A stretch of 19,661 nt of DNA from an uncultured Clostridia bacterium (lineage in GTDB: Bacteria; Bacillota; Clostridia; TANB77; CAG-508): positions 1 to 19,661 of the forward strand of contig CAPYID010000035.1 in NCBI GenBank assembly GCA_948739805.1, written 5' to 3'. Positions 7,806-15,301 of this stretch are shown piece by piece. Every line of letters begins with the position of its first letter. The stretch's first letter is position 1. The position numbers and the translations under genes were made by a program. A model generated the notes under the pieces. It made no database searches. It had not been told where the DNA came from and worked only from the letters and a program-made list of their open reading frames with translations.

Positions 7806-7895
7806 AATTTTCTATCATCCTTTCTCTTTGATTTATCTAATTTTTTCATTTGCTTTTCAAAGTCAAAACAAATGCCATGTTTCTTTTCAAATTCT

Positions 7896-8977
7896 TTAAA
7901 TTAAAGTATCTGTAAAGGGAACCCCTACTATTTTACAAATAAAAATTGCAAATAGCTGTATAGCTTCAGACCATTCCTTTAAAGCTTTTTCTAGTTGATT
8001 AGTTCTTGTTTTAAAGAAGTTTAATTCTTTACGAAATTTTAGATCTATTCGTTCTATTTTATAAGAAGATTCAAACTCTATATCAGAGCATTTTTTATTC
8101 AGTTTGTTATTTTCATTCCATAAATAAGAGTTTTCTTCTTTATATTTTGATGCCATATTCACTAAATGAGTCTGTTTGCTTAATTCTTTGTGTAGTTTTA
8201 CATTATCAGCATATAGTTGTTCAATTAATTTATCTTTAGGCTCAATAATTTCCTTTTGTATCTGTTCATCTCTGTTAAAAAATCTAGCTTTTACATCTTT
8301 AATATTAGGAACATTTGGTAAATCTAAAGTAATATCATTTAATGTTTTTTGAGTATCTTCAAAGTTAGTTAGCTTTTTATATTCCTCAGTAGAAAGATGT
8401 TTCCTATCACTAGATTCACCACGTTCTAGTTTAAATCCTTTATCATTTACATATTTATTAAAAGCATCTTGCATATTACCATAACTATTTTTACCTTTCC
8501 AATAATCACTAGCACATACTTTGCGAATACCATTTCCGTGTTTATCAAAACTATCAACTACAGGAATAAAAGATAAGTGCATATGTGGAGTTGCCTCGTC
8601 CATATGCACTACTGCAGATATTATATTTTCCTTGCCTAACCTTTGTATTCAGCTACGAAGTTATAACATTCTCTAAAATACCTTTTGGTTTCTTCTTCGC
8701 CGATAGAATCAAAGAACTCTTTGTCAGAAGTCATTAGTAATTCACAAACAATAACACTTGTATCTTTAATTTGACCTTTTAAATGGTTCTCTTCTTTTAG
8801 TCTGTCAAATTCCTTTTCATATCTTCCAAGAGGTTTCTTCAAATGATAATTCAAATAACTTTTACTTAAATCAATATTAGTATTTGAATAATTTTTATTT
8901 TTTCTTTCATTATGCATATATGATTTTGCTACATTACTTCTTTTGTGTTTTTCATTTCTTAAAATAGAATAACTCAT
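7896..8977 (-). pseudogene. MobV-type relaxase (plasmid recombination enzyme), broken
   Basis: This relaxase would nick oriT to start transfer. The N-terminal piece (8636-8977, 113 aa, RBS GAAAGGA) begins MSYSILRNEKHKRSNV and ends FVAEYKG before a TAG. The second piece resumes in another frame with GKENIISAVVHMDEATPHMHL, carrying the HxDExxPHxH metal-binding motif of MobV enzymes, then a coiled-coil region. The break, near 8635, is a -1 (or +2/+5) shift at AAAGGTTAGGCAAGG; it could be a 5-nt insertion of GGTTA. It is not a CGG site. The second piece stops at 7896, but a further open stretch (7802-7895) in a third frame, reading FEKKHGICFDFEKQM, runs into the tnpV start and looks like the original tail. 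Two breaks suggest real decay. Confidence 0.8.
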
Positions 8978-9054
8978 AATAAAATTGATCCTTTCAGTAA
9001 GTATAGAAGAGAAGAAATTAAAAACTTTGAGGTGAACCAAAAATTTCAAAAGAT

Positions 9055-9125
9055 AAACGGAAAAAATATTTTCCGTTTTGCATATAATATGGAGTCTGTT
9101 TTCGCTCGCCGCGTGGCAGGCTCCA
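9055..9125. other. oriT-like region upstream of the relaxase
   Basis: A perfect hairpin, AAACGGAAAA (9055-9064) with TTTTCCGTTT (9069-9078), is followed by TGGAGTCTG (9090-9098) paired with CAGGCTCCA (9117-9125), one G-T pair. The loop of the second hairpin, with GCTCGCCGCG, is strikingly G/C-rich for this window. MobV relaxases commonly have oriT just upstream of their own gene, so this is the best candidate transfer origin; the nick site cannot be placed. The first hairpin could alternatively be a terminator. Confidence 0.45.
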
Positions 9126-9211
9126 GATTTAGTTTTTTGTATTAAAATCTACTTTCTTGCTAATAATAATATTAGGCGATAGATTTAATTAAGATGCTTT
9201 TGCATCAGAGT

Positions 9212-10614
9212 TTAAGCATATATACGTTGTGTATGTGCTTTTTCTAATTGTTTCTTAAAGGATGCTAATTTCCAAGGGTGCGTCATTGGAGGAATATATT
9301 TTTTCTTTTCTTTTTTAAGCTTTGGAATAACATCAAATTCTTTCGAGTATTTTTTATGAGATTGTAGTTTTCTTAATTCATATACCTTTTCATCAATTGT
9401 TACTAGTAGTTCACCGTTAAAAGCTTTAATTACAAGGCATTCCGTTTTTGCTCTAAAACATTTTAATTGATTATTTTCATATGGTTGATAGTATTCATTT
9501 TTAAATTTTATACTATTACCATTATCAATCTTTCGCGGTGTTAAAACAGCAAGTGTATAATTGATTTTTTCAGTAGGAGGAGATACTTCCATATACTGAT
9601 TCGAACTTTTTGTAATCTAAAGCAAATTTAGTGTTAAATTTGGGTACAAACACATTAATTAAATATTCATTTGCTCCTTCCATAGTTGTAATATTATTTA
9701 ATTTCAGTTCATTTATTAATCTATCTTGAAAAGTTCCGTTATCTCGCTCAACAAGACCTTTAGCTTGAGAAACACTAGTTGTATCAATATCAACACCTAA
9801 TTGCTTACAAGCATATCCAAATTGAGTTAAAACGTCTTTATCAGAAGTACGCTTATCTTCGTTTAATCTATTATAATTAAATACCGTCCTATTATCAGTT
9901 TTAAATAAACTTGGAATACCATAATTTACTAGTACTTGATAAAACACATTGTAATATCCTTTAAGTGTTTCTTGCCAATCGAAATACGCACCAACAATAT
10001 GATTTGTAGCTTTATCAGTTGCTAAATGCAGGCAAGATTTTACATCTCCAAACCATAGATGAGAAGAGCCATCCATTTCTGTTACTTCGCCAAAATATTT
10101 AGGTTTTTCTCCTCTAGGATGCGAATCCTCCAAAGCTACTTCATGATTTACAATAATTTCAATTTCTTCTTCTGTTTTATCTTTTAATTTCTTTCCTTTT
10201 TGTAACTTTTCTTTTGCTAGTCTTCTTTTAGTAGCCTTTCTAGCCTTAGGAGAGCGAATTCCATTTTTCATTAAAGTTGTGTAAACAAAAGTATATGAAA
10301 CATTGATATTTTCTTCCTCAAGTAAATAATCATAAAAATGATTAAAATTAAACCCTTGATATTTATTACGATAAAGTAGTATAATGTTATCGGAGATTGA
10401 TTTATCTAAGGTCTTAGCAGGTTTCTTTGAGCGGTTGCCATGCACAAACCCGAGATTTACCTTTCTCCTTATATATTTTTATCAAACGATTTACTTGTCT
10501 AACAGTTATACCTAGTTTGTGGGCTACTCTTTTTTTATTACCTCCATGGTCAACTAATTCCTTGATTATCTCATATTTATTTGCTTCTTTCATTCTTAAA
10601 TTCACCTTTCTCAT
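9212..10614 (-). pseudogene. IS transposase (DDE, ISNCY/IS1202-like), two frame breaks
   Basis: The N-terminal piece (down to 10453) carries an HTH, NKYEIIKELVDHGGNKKRVAHKLGIT..., with a start at 10614 after AGAGGTGA. The middle piece carries the integrase core: Asp in TEMDGSSHLW, Asp in LFKTDNRT and Glu in KGLVERDNGTF are the DDE residues. The third piece is the C-terminal beta domain, with NYTLAVLTPRKIDNG. Break 1 (10452) is one extra C before GGG; skipping it gives GKS-GFVHGNRSKKPA. Break 2 (about 9589-9590) is one extra G in TATGGAAGT; removing it gives ESVY-EVSPPTEKINY. Restored length is about 467 residues, normal for this IS group. The first break has the CGG signature, the second does not, so this copy is probably dead even if CGG is bypassed. 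Confidence 0.82.
10450..10452 (-). other. In-frame CGG at the transposase frame break (candidate +1 shift site 2)
   Basis: The zero frame reads AAA TCT CGG GTT and soon meets a stop. Skipping the C at 10452 gives TCT GGG TTT GTG, i.e. Ser-Gly-Phe-Val, the expected GKSGFVHGNR segment of the family. Confidence 0.55.
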
Positions 10615-10781
10615 TTCGTCACCTCTGTGACTTATTGTTTTCACTTTGGGACATTTTTAAAAGTTACTACTTAAGACATTATCATAAATTAATCATATGG
10701 AAAGAATATAGTATTGCTTTTAAATTGTATATTCAGTAAAGTGTAGTAAAATAAAGAAAAAAGAATAAGAGATAAAGTTTA

Positions 10782-10885
10782 AAAACTCCATAGAAAGTCC
10801 GCAGTTTGTGCAATTAAACTAAACGATGTAAGTTTTATCTGCCAAGAGCTTCTAGTGGAGTTTTTTCTGAAACTTACATCGTTTA
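10782..10885 (+). promoter_or_regulatory. Leader with competing terminator and long hairpin (riboswitch/attenuator-like)
   Basis: AAAACTCCATAGAA (10782-10795) pairs with TTCTAGTGGAGTTTT (10850-10864) with one bulge, and TTTTTT follows, giving a terminator-like stem. Inside it GCAG (10801-10804) can pair with CTGC (10839-10842), and AAACT (10816-10820) with AGTTT (10831-10835). A second, perfect 16-bp repeat, TAAACGATGTAAGTTT (10820-10835) with AAACTTACATCGTTTA (10870-10885), uses one arm inside the first structure and one beyond it, so the two folds compete or form a pseudoknot. It precedes the DUF3267-type gene by 32 nt. I do not recognise a known aptamer class. Confidence 0.45.
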
Positions 10886-10917
10886 ATTTCTTATTCATTA
10901 GTAAAAGAGGTATGAAA

Positions 10918-11550
10918 ATGCTTAATATAACTTATAGAGGTAAATTTGAAAATGAAAAACAACTTATTGATAATGATAAGATACCACAAAAAGCCATTCA
11001 ATTTAAAGAAGGCAAAGAAATAAATGATATATTTAATTTGGGATTTGCATTAGTGTTACCAATAATTATTCCTATAATAATTATTACAATAATAAGAATA
11101 CAAAATATAGAAGGACATATAAATTTTGATTTAAAGACAGGTTGTATTATTGCTATTGCTATTTTGATGAATTATATTTTAAAATTTATTCATGAATATA
11201 TACACTCTTGTTTATACCCTATAAAAAGTAAAAAAACAATATGGAAATATACTTCAAATGGTGCATATTTAATATATTGCAATGCAAAAATATCAAAAAT
11301 AAGATTTATAGTTATTTCACTAGCACCTATGATAATATTAGGAATAACTGCATTTATTCTATGGCTATTCATAGCTGATAAAATCGATTTGATAATAAGT
11401 CTTGTATATGTATTTTTGACTTGGATTATGATATTTTTTGCTATGGGAGATTTAGTAAATGTTTATAATACAATTAAACAAGTTCCAAAAAATGCTAAAG
11501 TATTTAATTATGGATTACATTCATATTGGTATTTGGAAAATAAATCGTAA
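10918..11550 (+). CDS. DUF3267-type integral membrane protein (putative zincin metalloprotease)
   Basis: A 210-residue protein with about four or five membrane segments (residues about 39-63, 75-92, 125-150, 155-180). The motif HEYIH in FIHEYIHSCLYP is an HExxH zinc-binding site placed at the end of a membrane helix, as in DUF3267, a family annotated as putative zincin peptidases distantly like M50 site-2 proteases. A second conserved-looking stretch, ISLAPMIILG, matches the family pattern of Ser-x-x-Pro in a later helix. The start is set at 10918, 7 nt after AGAGG; a longer frame from 10855 lies inside the structured leader. It stands alone between the IS and the metal island. Substrate and role unknown. 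Confidence 0.7.
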   Translation: MLNITYRGKFENEKQLIDNDKIPQKAIQFKEGKEINDIFNLGFALVLPIIIPIIIITIIRIQNIEGHINFDLKTGCIIAIAILMNYILKFIHEYIHSCLYPIKSKKTIWKYTSNGAYLIYCNAKISKIRFIVISLAPMIILGITAFILWLFIADKIDLIISLVYVFLTWIMIFFAMGDLVNVYNTIKQVPKNAKVFNYGLHSYWYLENKS

Positions 11551-11599
11551 TACAAAATTACAAGTTGTCTGTGATATTAATATATAATATTTATAAAAG

Positions 11600-11640
11600 T
11601 ACATTAAGTGCTAAGAAATTGGCATTATTAATGTATTTTT
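11600..11640 (+). terminator. Terminator after the DUF3267-type gene
   Basis: TACATTAA (11600-11607) pairs with TTAATGTA (11628-11635), followed by TTTTT. A near-copy of the second arm and its T-run also precedes the cad promoter (12573-12621). Confidence 0.5.
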
Positions 11641-11668
11641 ATTTTTCTAAAAAGTTTTATAAAATCTA

Positions 11669-11723
11669 TTGACAGTTGAATACATATTCACATATAATGT
11701 AAAAAGTTGAATAATAGTTCAAC
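11669..11723 (+). promoter_or_regulatory. zip promoter with two ArsR/SmtB-type operators
   Basis: TTGACA (11669-11674), an 18-nt spacer and TATAAT (11693-11698). The spacer contains TGAATACATATTCA (11677-11690), a perfect 6-2-6 palindrome with the TGAA-N6-TTCA core bound by SmtB/CzrA/CadC repressors. A second perfect repeat, GTTGAA-N6-TTCAAC (11706-11723), covers the transcription start. The same arrangement recurs at 12650-12706, so the ArsR repressor encoded at 12745 probably controls both units. Confidence 0.75.
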
Positions 11724-11783
11724 TATAAGAGCAAAATATTATTTGTAGTAGATTAAAACAAAATTAAAAAAGGAGATGATAAT

Positions 11784-12561
11784 ATGCAATTAACAGTAGG
11801 TTTATTAATACCTTTTTTAGGAACTGCATTAGGATCAGCAATGGTATTCTTAATGAAGAATAAAATGAACAGAAAATTTGAAAAATTACTTTTAGGATTT
11901 GCTTCAGGTGTAATGTTAGCAGCATCAATATGGTCTTTAATTGTACCATCAATAGATATGGCAGAAGAACAAGGAAAAGTTGCTTGGATTCCAGCTAGTA
12001 TAGGATTTTGGCTAGGAATTATGTTTTTGCTCATTTTAGACTATTCAATTCCTCATTTGCATTTAAAGAGTAGTAAACCAGAGGGAGTAAAATCTAAATT
12101 TAAGAAAACAACAATGATGTTACTTGCAGTAACACTTCATAATATACCAGAAGGAATGGCAGCAGGAGTAATTTTTGCAGGAGCAATGATTGGAAATACA
12201 GGAGTAACAATGGTAGGAGCATTTGTATTAGCCATTCGGACTTGCAATTCAAAACTTTCCAGAAGGTGCAATTATATCAATGCCTTTAAAAAGTGAAGGA
12301 GTATCAAAACCAAAAGCATTTTTATATGGCTCTTTATCAGGAATAGTTGAACCAATAGGAGCAATAATTACAATATTACTTACAAATATGGTTGTATCAA
12401 TATTACCTTATTTATTATCATTTGCAGCAGGAGCTATGATTTATGTTGTAGCTGAAGAATTAATACCAGAATCACATAGTGGAGAACACTCAAATATTGG
12501 AATAATTGGACTAGCTTTAGGCTTTGTTCTTATGATGGTATTAGATGTAGCATTAGGATAA
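11784..12561 (+). CDS. ZIP family divalent metal transporter, split by a +1 frame break at a CGG codon
   Basis: A polytopic membrane transporter of the ZIP (ZupT-like) family, which carries Zn2+ and related ions. With the break bridged it is 258 residues with about eight membrane segments. Helix 4 has HNIPEG (119-124) and helix 5 has QNFPEG (156-161), the paired metal-binding motifs, and a mid-protein loop has HLHL. The break is at 12237: zero frame GCC ATT CGG ACT ends at 12296 with TGA. Skipping the C gives GCC ATT GGA CTT, i.e. Ala-Ile-Gly-Leu, the family's AIGxAIQNFPEG segment, and opens the rest to 12561. Start ATG at 11784 follows AAGGAG. It shares an operator-promoter design with the cad operon, implying metal-dependent control. 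ZIPs usually import, so its induction with an efflux pump is worth noting. Confidence 0.85.
12237..12239 (+). other. In-frame CGG at the ZIP frame break (candidate +1 shift site 3)
   Basis: The zero frame reads GCC ATT CGG ACT. Skipping the C at 12237 gives GGA CTT GCA ATT CAA AAC, restoring Gly-Leu-Ala-Ile-Gln-Asn of the helix-5 motif. Everything on both sides of this site is intact ZIP sequence. Confidence 0.6.
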
Positions 12562-12572
12562 AAATGGCTTAT

Positions 12573-12621
12573 AAAAATACATTTAATATTAGTAAATTCT
12601 TGATATTTGAAATGTATTTTT
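12573..12621 (+). terminator. Terminator after the ZIP gene
   Basis: AAAAATACATTT (12573-12584) pairs with AAATGTATTTTT (12610-12621), 12 bp with a long A/T loop, and further T-rich sequence follows. The next promoter begins 29 nt later. Confidence 0.5.
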
Positions 12622-12649
12622 ATTTTTAAAAATTTTTTTATAAAAACCA

Positions 12650-12706
12650 TTGACAGTTGAGTACATATTCACATATAATATAATTAGAGTTGAATAAACA
12701 CTCAAC
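12650..12706 (+). promoter_or_regulatory. cad operon promoter with two ArsR/SmtB-type operators
   Basis: TTGACA (12650-12655), an 18-nt spacer and TATAAT (12674-12679). TGAGTACATATTCA (12658-12671) in the spacer and GTTGAATAAACACTCAAC (12689-12706) after the -10 are slightly imperfect copies of the zip operators. Position and spacing match those at 11669-11723. Confidence 0.75.
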
Positions 12707-12744
12707 CATCACACCACAAACAAAAGAAAATAAGGAGGTAATAA

Positions 12745-13107
12745 ATGGCTAGAAATGAATTTATATGTGATTGTAGTGTAATCCATCAAGATGTAGTTGA
12801 TAAAACTACAAAAAATATGCCAGATGCAGATATGTTTAATAAACTTGCAGAATTTTTTAAAATTCTTGGAGATACAACTAGAGCAAAAATCTTATTTGCT
12901 TTAGACCAAAACGAAATGTGTGTATGTGATATTGCAAATGTTTTAGGAATGAGCAAATCATCTATCTCACATCAATTAGGAACTTTAAGAAGAGGTGGGA
13001 TTGTTAAATGTAGAAAATCTGGAAAAGAAGTTTTTTATATGTTAGATGATGACCATGTAAAAGAAGTTTTTGAAATAGGTATCGAACATATAGAACATAA
13101 AAAATAA
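12745..13107 (+). CDS. cadC: ArsR/SmtB-family metal-responsive repressor (CadC/CzrA-like)
   Basis: A 120-residue winged-HTH repressor. Cys8, Cys10 and the recognition-region ELCVCD-type motif EMCVCD (Cys59, Cys61) form the alpha3N site that senses Cd, Pb or Bi in CadC. Asp102, His104, His115 and His118 have exactly the spacing of the alpha5 Zn/Co site of CzrA (D-x-H...11...H-x2-H). The DNA-recognition helix is SKSSISHQLGTLRR. Metal binding should release the operators at 11669-11723 and 12650-12706, switching on zip and its own operon. It is first in the operon and starts 38 nt after the second operator, with RBS AAGGAGG. Symbol given by similarity in architecture. Confidence 0.85.
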   Translation: MARNEFICDCSVIHQDVVDKTTKNMPDADMFNKLAEFFKILGDTTRAKILFALDQNEMCVCDIANVLGMSKSSISHQLGTLRRGGIVKCRKSGKEVFYMLDDDHVKEVFEIGIEHIEHKK

Positions 13108-13127
13108 AAATTTGGAGGTAAAATAAT

Positions 13128-13349
13128 ATGAAAAGTAAATTTAAAATAAAAGGATTAGATTGTGCAAATTGTGCAGCAGAATTAGAAAGAGCAATACAAA
13201 AATTAGATGGAGTAGAAAGTGCAAATATAAGTTTTATGACGCAAAAAATGGAACTTGAATATGATGAAACAAGAAAAGAAGAAATTATACAAAATGTAAA
13301 AAAAGTTATTAAAAAGGAAGAACCAGATGTAACAATAGAAGAAGTCTAG
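13128..13349 (+). CDS. Stand-alone heavy-metal-associated (HMA) domain protein
   Basis: A 73-residue ferredoxin-like HMA domain with the metal-binding GLDCANC motif (Cys12, Cys15). The Asp before the first Cys (DCxxC) is typical of the Zn/Cd/Pb ATPase N-terminal domain rather than of copper chaperones (usually M-x-C-x-x-C). The next gene encodes the ATPase body without an N-terminal HMA and begins only 12 nt after this stop, in the same reading frame. This protein therefore appears to be the detached N-terminal metal-delivery domain of that pump. RBS GGAGG is 9 nt before the ATG. Confidence 0.82.
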   Translation: MKSKFKIKGLDCANCAAELERAIQKLDGVESANISFMTQKMELEYDETRKEEIIQNVKKVIKKEEPDVTIEEV

Positions 13350-13361
13350 GAGGTTGTTACT

Positions 13362-15206
13362 ATGAAAAAAAAGGCAATTAAGATTATAATAGCACTTGTA
13401 TTATTTTTTATTGCACTTATAATCAATTTTAATAATAAATGGATAAATAATACAATATATATTATATCTTATATCATTGTTGGATTAGAAATCGTAAGAA
13501 AGGCAATAAGGAATATTTCTAGAGGAAAAGTTTTTGATGAAAATTTCTTGATGACAGTTGCAACGATTGGAGCATTTGCAGTTGGGGAATTTCCAGAAGC
13601 AGTTGCAGTTATGCTATTTTATCAAGTGGGAGAATTATTCCAAAGTTATGCAGTAGATAAATCTAGAAAATCAATTTCAAGTTTAATGGATATAAGACCA
13701 GATTTTGCAAATGTAGAAAGAAATGGTAAACTAGAAAAAGTTGATCCAGATGATGTAAAAATAGGCGAGATAATCGTAATAAAACCAGGAGAGAAAGTTC
13801 CATTAGATGGTTATGTAATAGAAGGTAAGTCAAGTTTTGATACAAAAGCATTAACAGGAGAATCTTTACCACGAGAAGCAACAGAAGGAGAAGAAGTATT
13901 AAGTGGTTGTATAAACTTAAATGGTGTTATAAAAGTAGAAGTAACAAAAGAATATGGAGAATCAACAGTAAGCAAGATATTAGATTTAGTTGAAAATGCA
14001 AGTAGTAAAAAATCTAAGTCAGAAAACTTTATTACAAAATTTGCACAATATTATACACCAATAGTTGTTATTATTGCAGTAATTCTTGCAGTATTACCAC
14101 CACTTATAATAAAAGATGCAACATTTTCAGATTGGTTATATAGAGCATTATCATTCTTAGTAGTATCTTGTCCTTGTGCATTAGTTATTTCAATACCATT
14201 AAGTTTCTTTGGAGGAATAGGTGGAGCATCTAAAATGGGTGTTTTAATAAAAGGAAGTAACTATTTAGAAGCTATTGCAAATACAGAAATAGTTGTATTT
14301 GATAAAACTGGAACATTAACTGAAGGGGTTTTTGAAGTACAAAAAGTTAAAGCAATAGACATAAGTGAAGAAGAATTACTAAAAGTTACAGCATATAGTG
14401 AAAATTACTCAAATCATCCTATTGCATTATCTGTTAAAAAAGCATTTGGCAAAGAAATTGATGAAAAACAAATTGTAAAAACACAAGAATTATCAGGACT
14501 TGGAATTGTTGCAAGAATTGGAGAACAAGATGTATTAGTAGGAAATGAAAAATTAATGAATGAAAGACAAATTAAATTTACAAAATGCAATGATATAGGA
14601 ACTATTTTATATGTAGCAATAGAAAGAAAATATGCAGGATGTATAGTAATCGCAGATAAAGTAAAAGAAGATTCAGTAAAAGCAATAGCAAATTTAAAGA
14701 AAAATAATATAAAACAAACAGTAATGCTAACAGGAGATAGAAAAAATGTTGGCGAAAGTGTTGCAAAAAAATTAGGATTAGATAAAGTTTATACAGAGTT
14801 ATTACCAGATGGTAAGGTAGAAAAAGTAGAAAATCTATTAAAAGAAAAAAGTGAAAAAGGTAAACTTGCATTTGTAGGAGATGGAATAAATGATGCACCA
14901 GTTTTAGCATTAGCTGATATAGGTATAGCAATGGGAGGTTTAGGATCAGATGCAGCAATAGAAGCAGCAGATGTTGTACTTATGACAGATGAACCATCAA
15001 AAATAGTAAATGCAATTCATTTATCAAAGAAAACAATGAGAATTGTTAGAGAAAATATAATATTTGCTATTTTTATAAAGGTACTTGTTCTAATTTTAAG
15101 TGCATTTGGATTATCAACTATGTGGGAGGCAGTATTTGCAGATGTTGGAGTTTCTGTAATTGCTATTATAAATGCTTTAAGAGTATTAAGAGTTAAAAAC
15201 AAATAA
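13362..15206 (+). CDS. cadA: Cd2+/Zn2+/Pb2+-exporting P1B-type ATPase
   Basis: A 614-residue heavy-metal P-type ATPase. Visible in order are TGES (165-168, actuator domain), the transmembrane SCPCAL motif with Cys270-Pro-Cys272, DKTGT with the phosphorylated Asp314, the His352-Pro nucleotide-domain signature, and GDGIND (506-511). CPC plus the late-helix AFADVGVSVI-type segment (aspartate in the final membrane pair) marks the CadA/ZntA group rather than CopA. It lacks the N-terminal HMA domain, which is encoded separately just upstream. It pumps toxic divalent metals out of the cell and is induced through the ArsR repressor in the same operon. A terminator follows directly. Confidence 0.9.
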   Translation: MKKKAIKIIIALVLFFIALIINFNNKWINNTIYIISYIIVGLEIVRKAIRNISRGKVFDENFLMTVATIGAFAVGEFPEAVAVMLFYQVGELFQSYAVDKSRKSISSLMDIRPDFANVERNGKLEKVDPDDVKIGEIIVIKPGEKVPLDGYVIEGKSSFDTKALTGESLPREATEGEEVLSGCINLNGVIKVEVTKEYGESTVSKILDLVENASSKKSKSENFITKFAQYYTPIVVIIAVILAVLPPLIIKDATFSDWLYRALSFLVVSCPCALVISIPLSFFGGIGGASKMGVLIKGSNYLEAIANTEIVVFDKTGTLTEGVFEVQKVKAIDISEEELLKVTAYSENYSNHPIALSVKKAFGKEIDEKQIVKTQELSGLGIVARIGEQDVLVGNEKLMNERQIKFTKCNDIGTILYVAIERKYAGCIVIADKVKEDSVKAIANLKKNNIKQTVMLTGDRKNVGESVAKKLGLDKVYTELLPDGKVEKVENLLKEKSEKGKLAFVGDGINDAPVLALADIGIAMGGLGSDAAIEAADVVLMTDEPSKIVNAIHLSKKTMRIVRENIIFAIFIKVLVLILSAFGLSTMWEAVFADVGVSVIAIINALRVLRVKNK

Positions 15207-15215
15207 AAATTTTTA

Positions 15216-15245
15216 AAAAGCTACTATTTTGAAGTAGCTTTTTTA
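15216..15245 (+). terminator. Rho-independent terminator of the cad operon
   Basis: AAAAGCTACT (15216-15225) pairs perfectly with AGTAGCTTTT (15233-15242), loop ATTTTGA, followed by more T residues. Confidence 0.85.
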
Positions 15246-15301
15246 TAATGTAAGTTTTAAAAGCATTGGAAAATCAAACAATATTCTTATATACCCTCTT
15301 A

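Larger units (their letters stand above)
9212..10678 (-). mobile_element. IS element remnant carrying the broken transposase
   Basis: The likely left terminus of the IS (in transposase direction) is near 10678, where the minus strand reads TGTCTTAAGTAGTAAC and, 15 nt further on, TGTCCCA before the transposase start. No matching inverted end was found between 9125 and 9212, so the far end is lost, diverged or inside the unexplained A/T-rich stretch at 9126-9211. The boundaries are therefore approximate. Confidence 0.45.

Noticed and set aside
8600..8645. Relaxase break as a fourth CGG-type shift
   Set aside because: The break at AAAGGTTAGGCAAGG needs a -1 (or +2/+5) shift and contains no CGG codon; a 5-nt insertion of GGTTA or a one-base loss explains it better.
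9570..9592. Second transposase break as programmed frameshifting
   Set aside because: The site is TATGGAAGT with one extra G; there is no slippery heptamer (such as A-AAA-AAG) and no CGG, so an ordinary indel is the simpler reading.
10855..10917. Longer start for the DUF3267-type protein at 10855
   Set aside because: The extension lies within the inverted repeats of the leader and has no ribosome site; ATG 10918 is 7 nt after AGAGG.
11753..12034. Minus-strand open frames opposite the ZIP and ATPase genes
   Set aside because: They are low-complexity shadows of conserved plus-strand genes, without ribosome sites or recognisable domains.
11669..12706. CRISPR array suggested by repeated blocks
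   Set aside because: There are only two copies, separated by a gene, and they consist of promoter and operator motifs.
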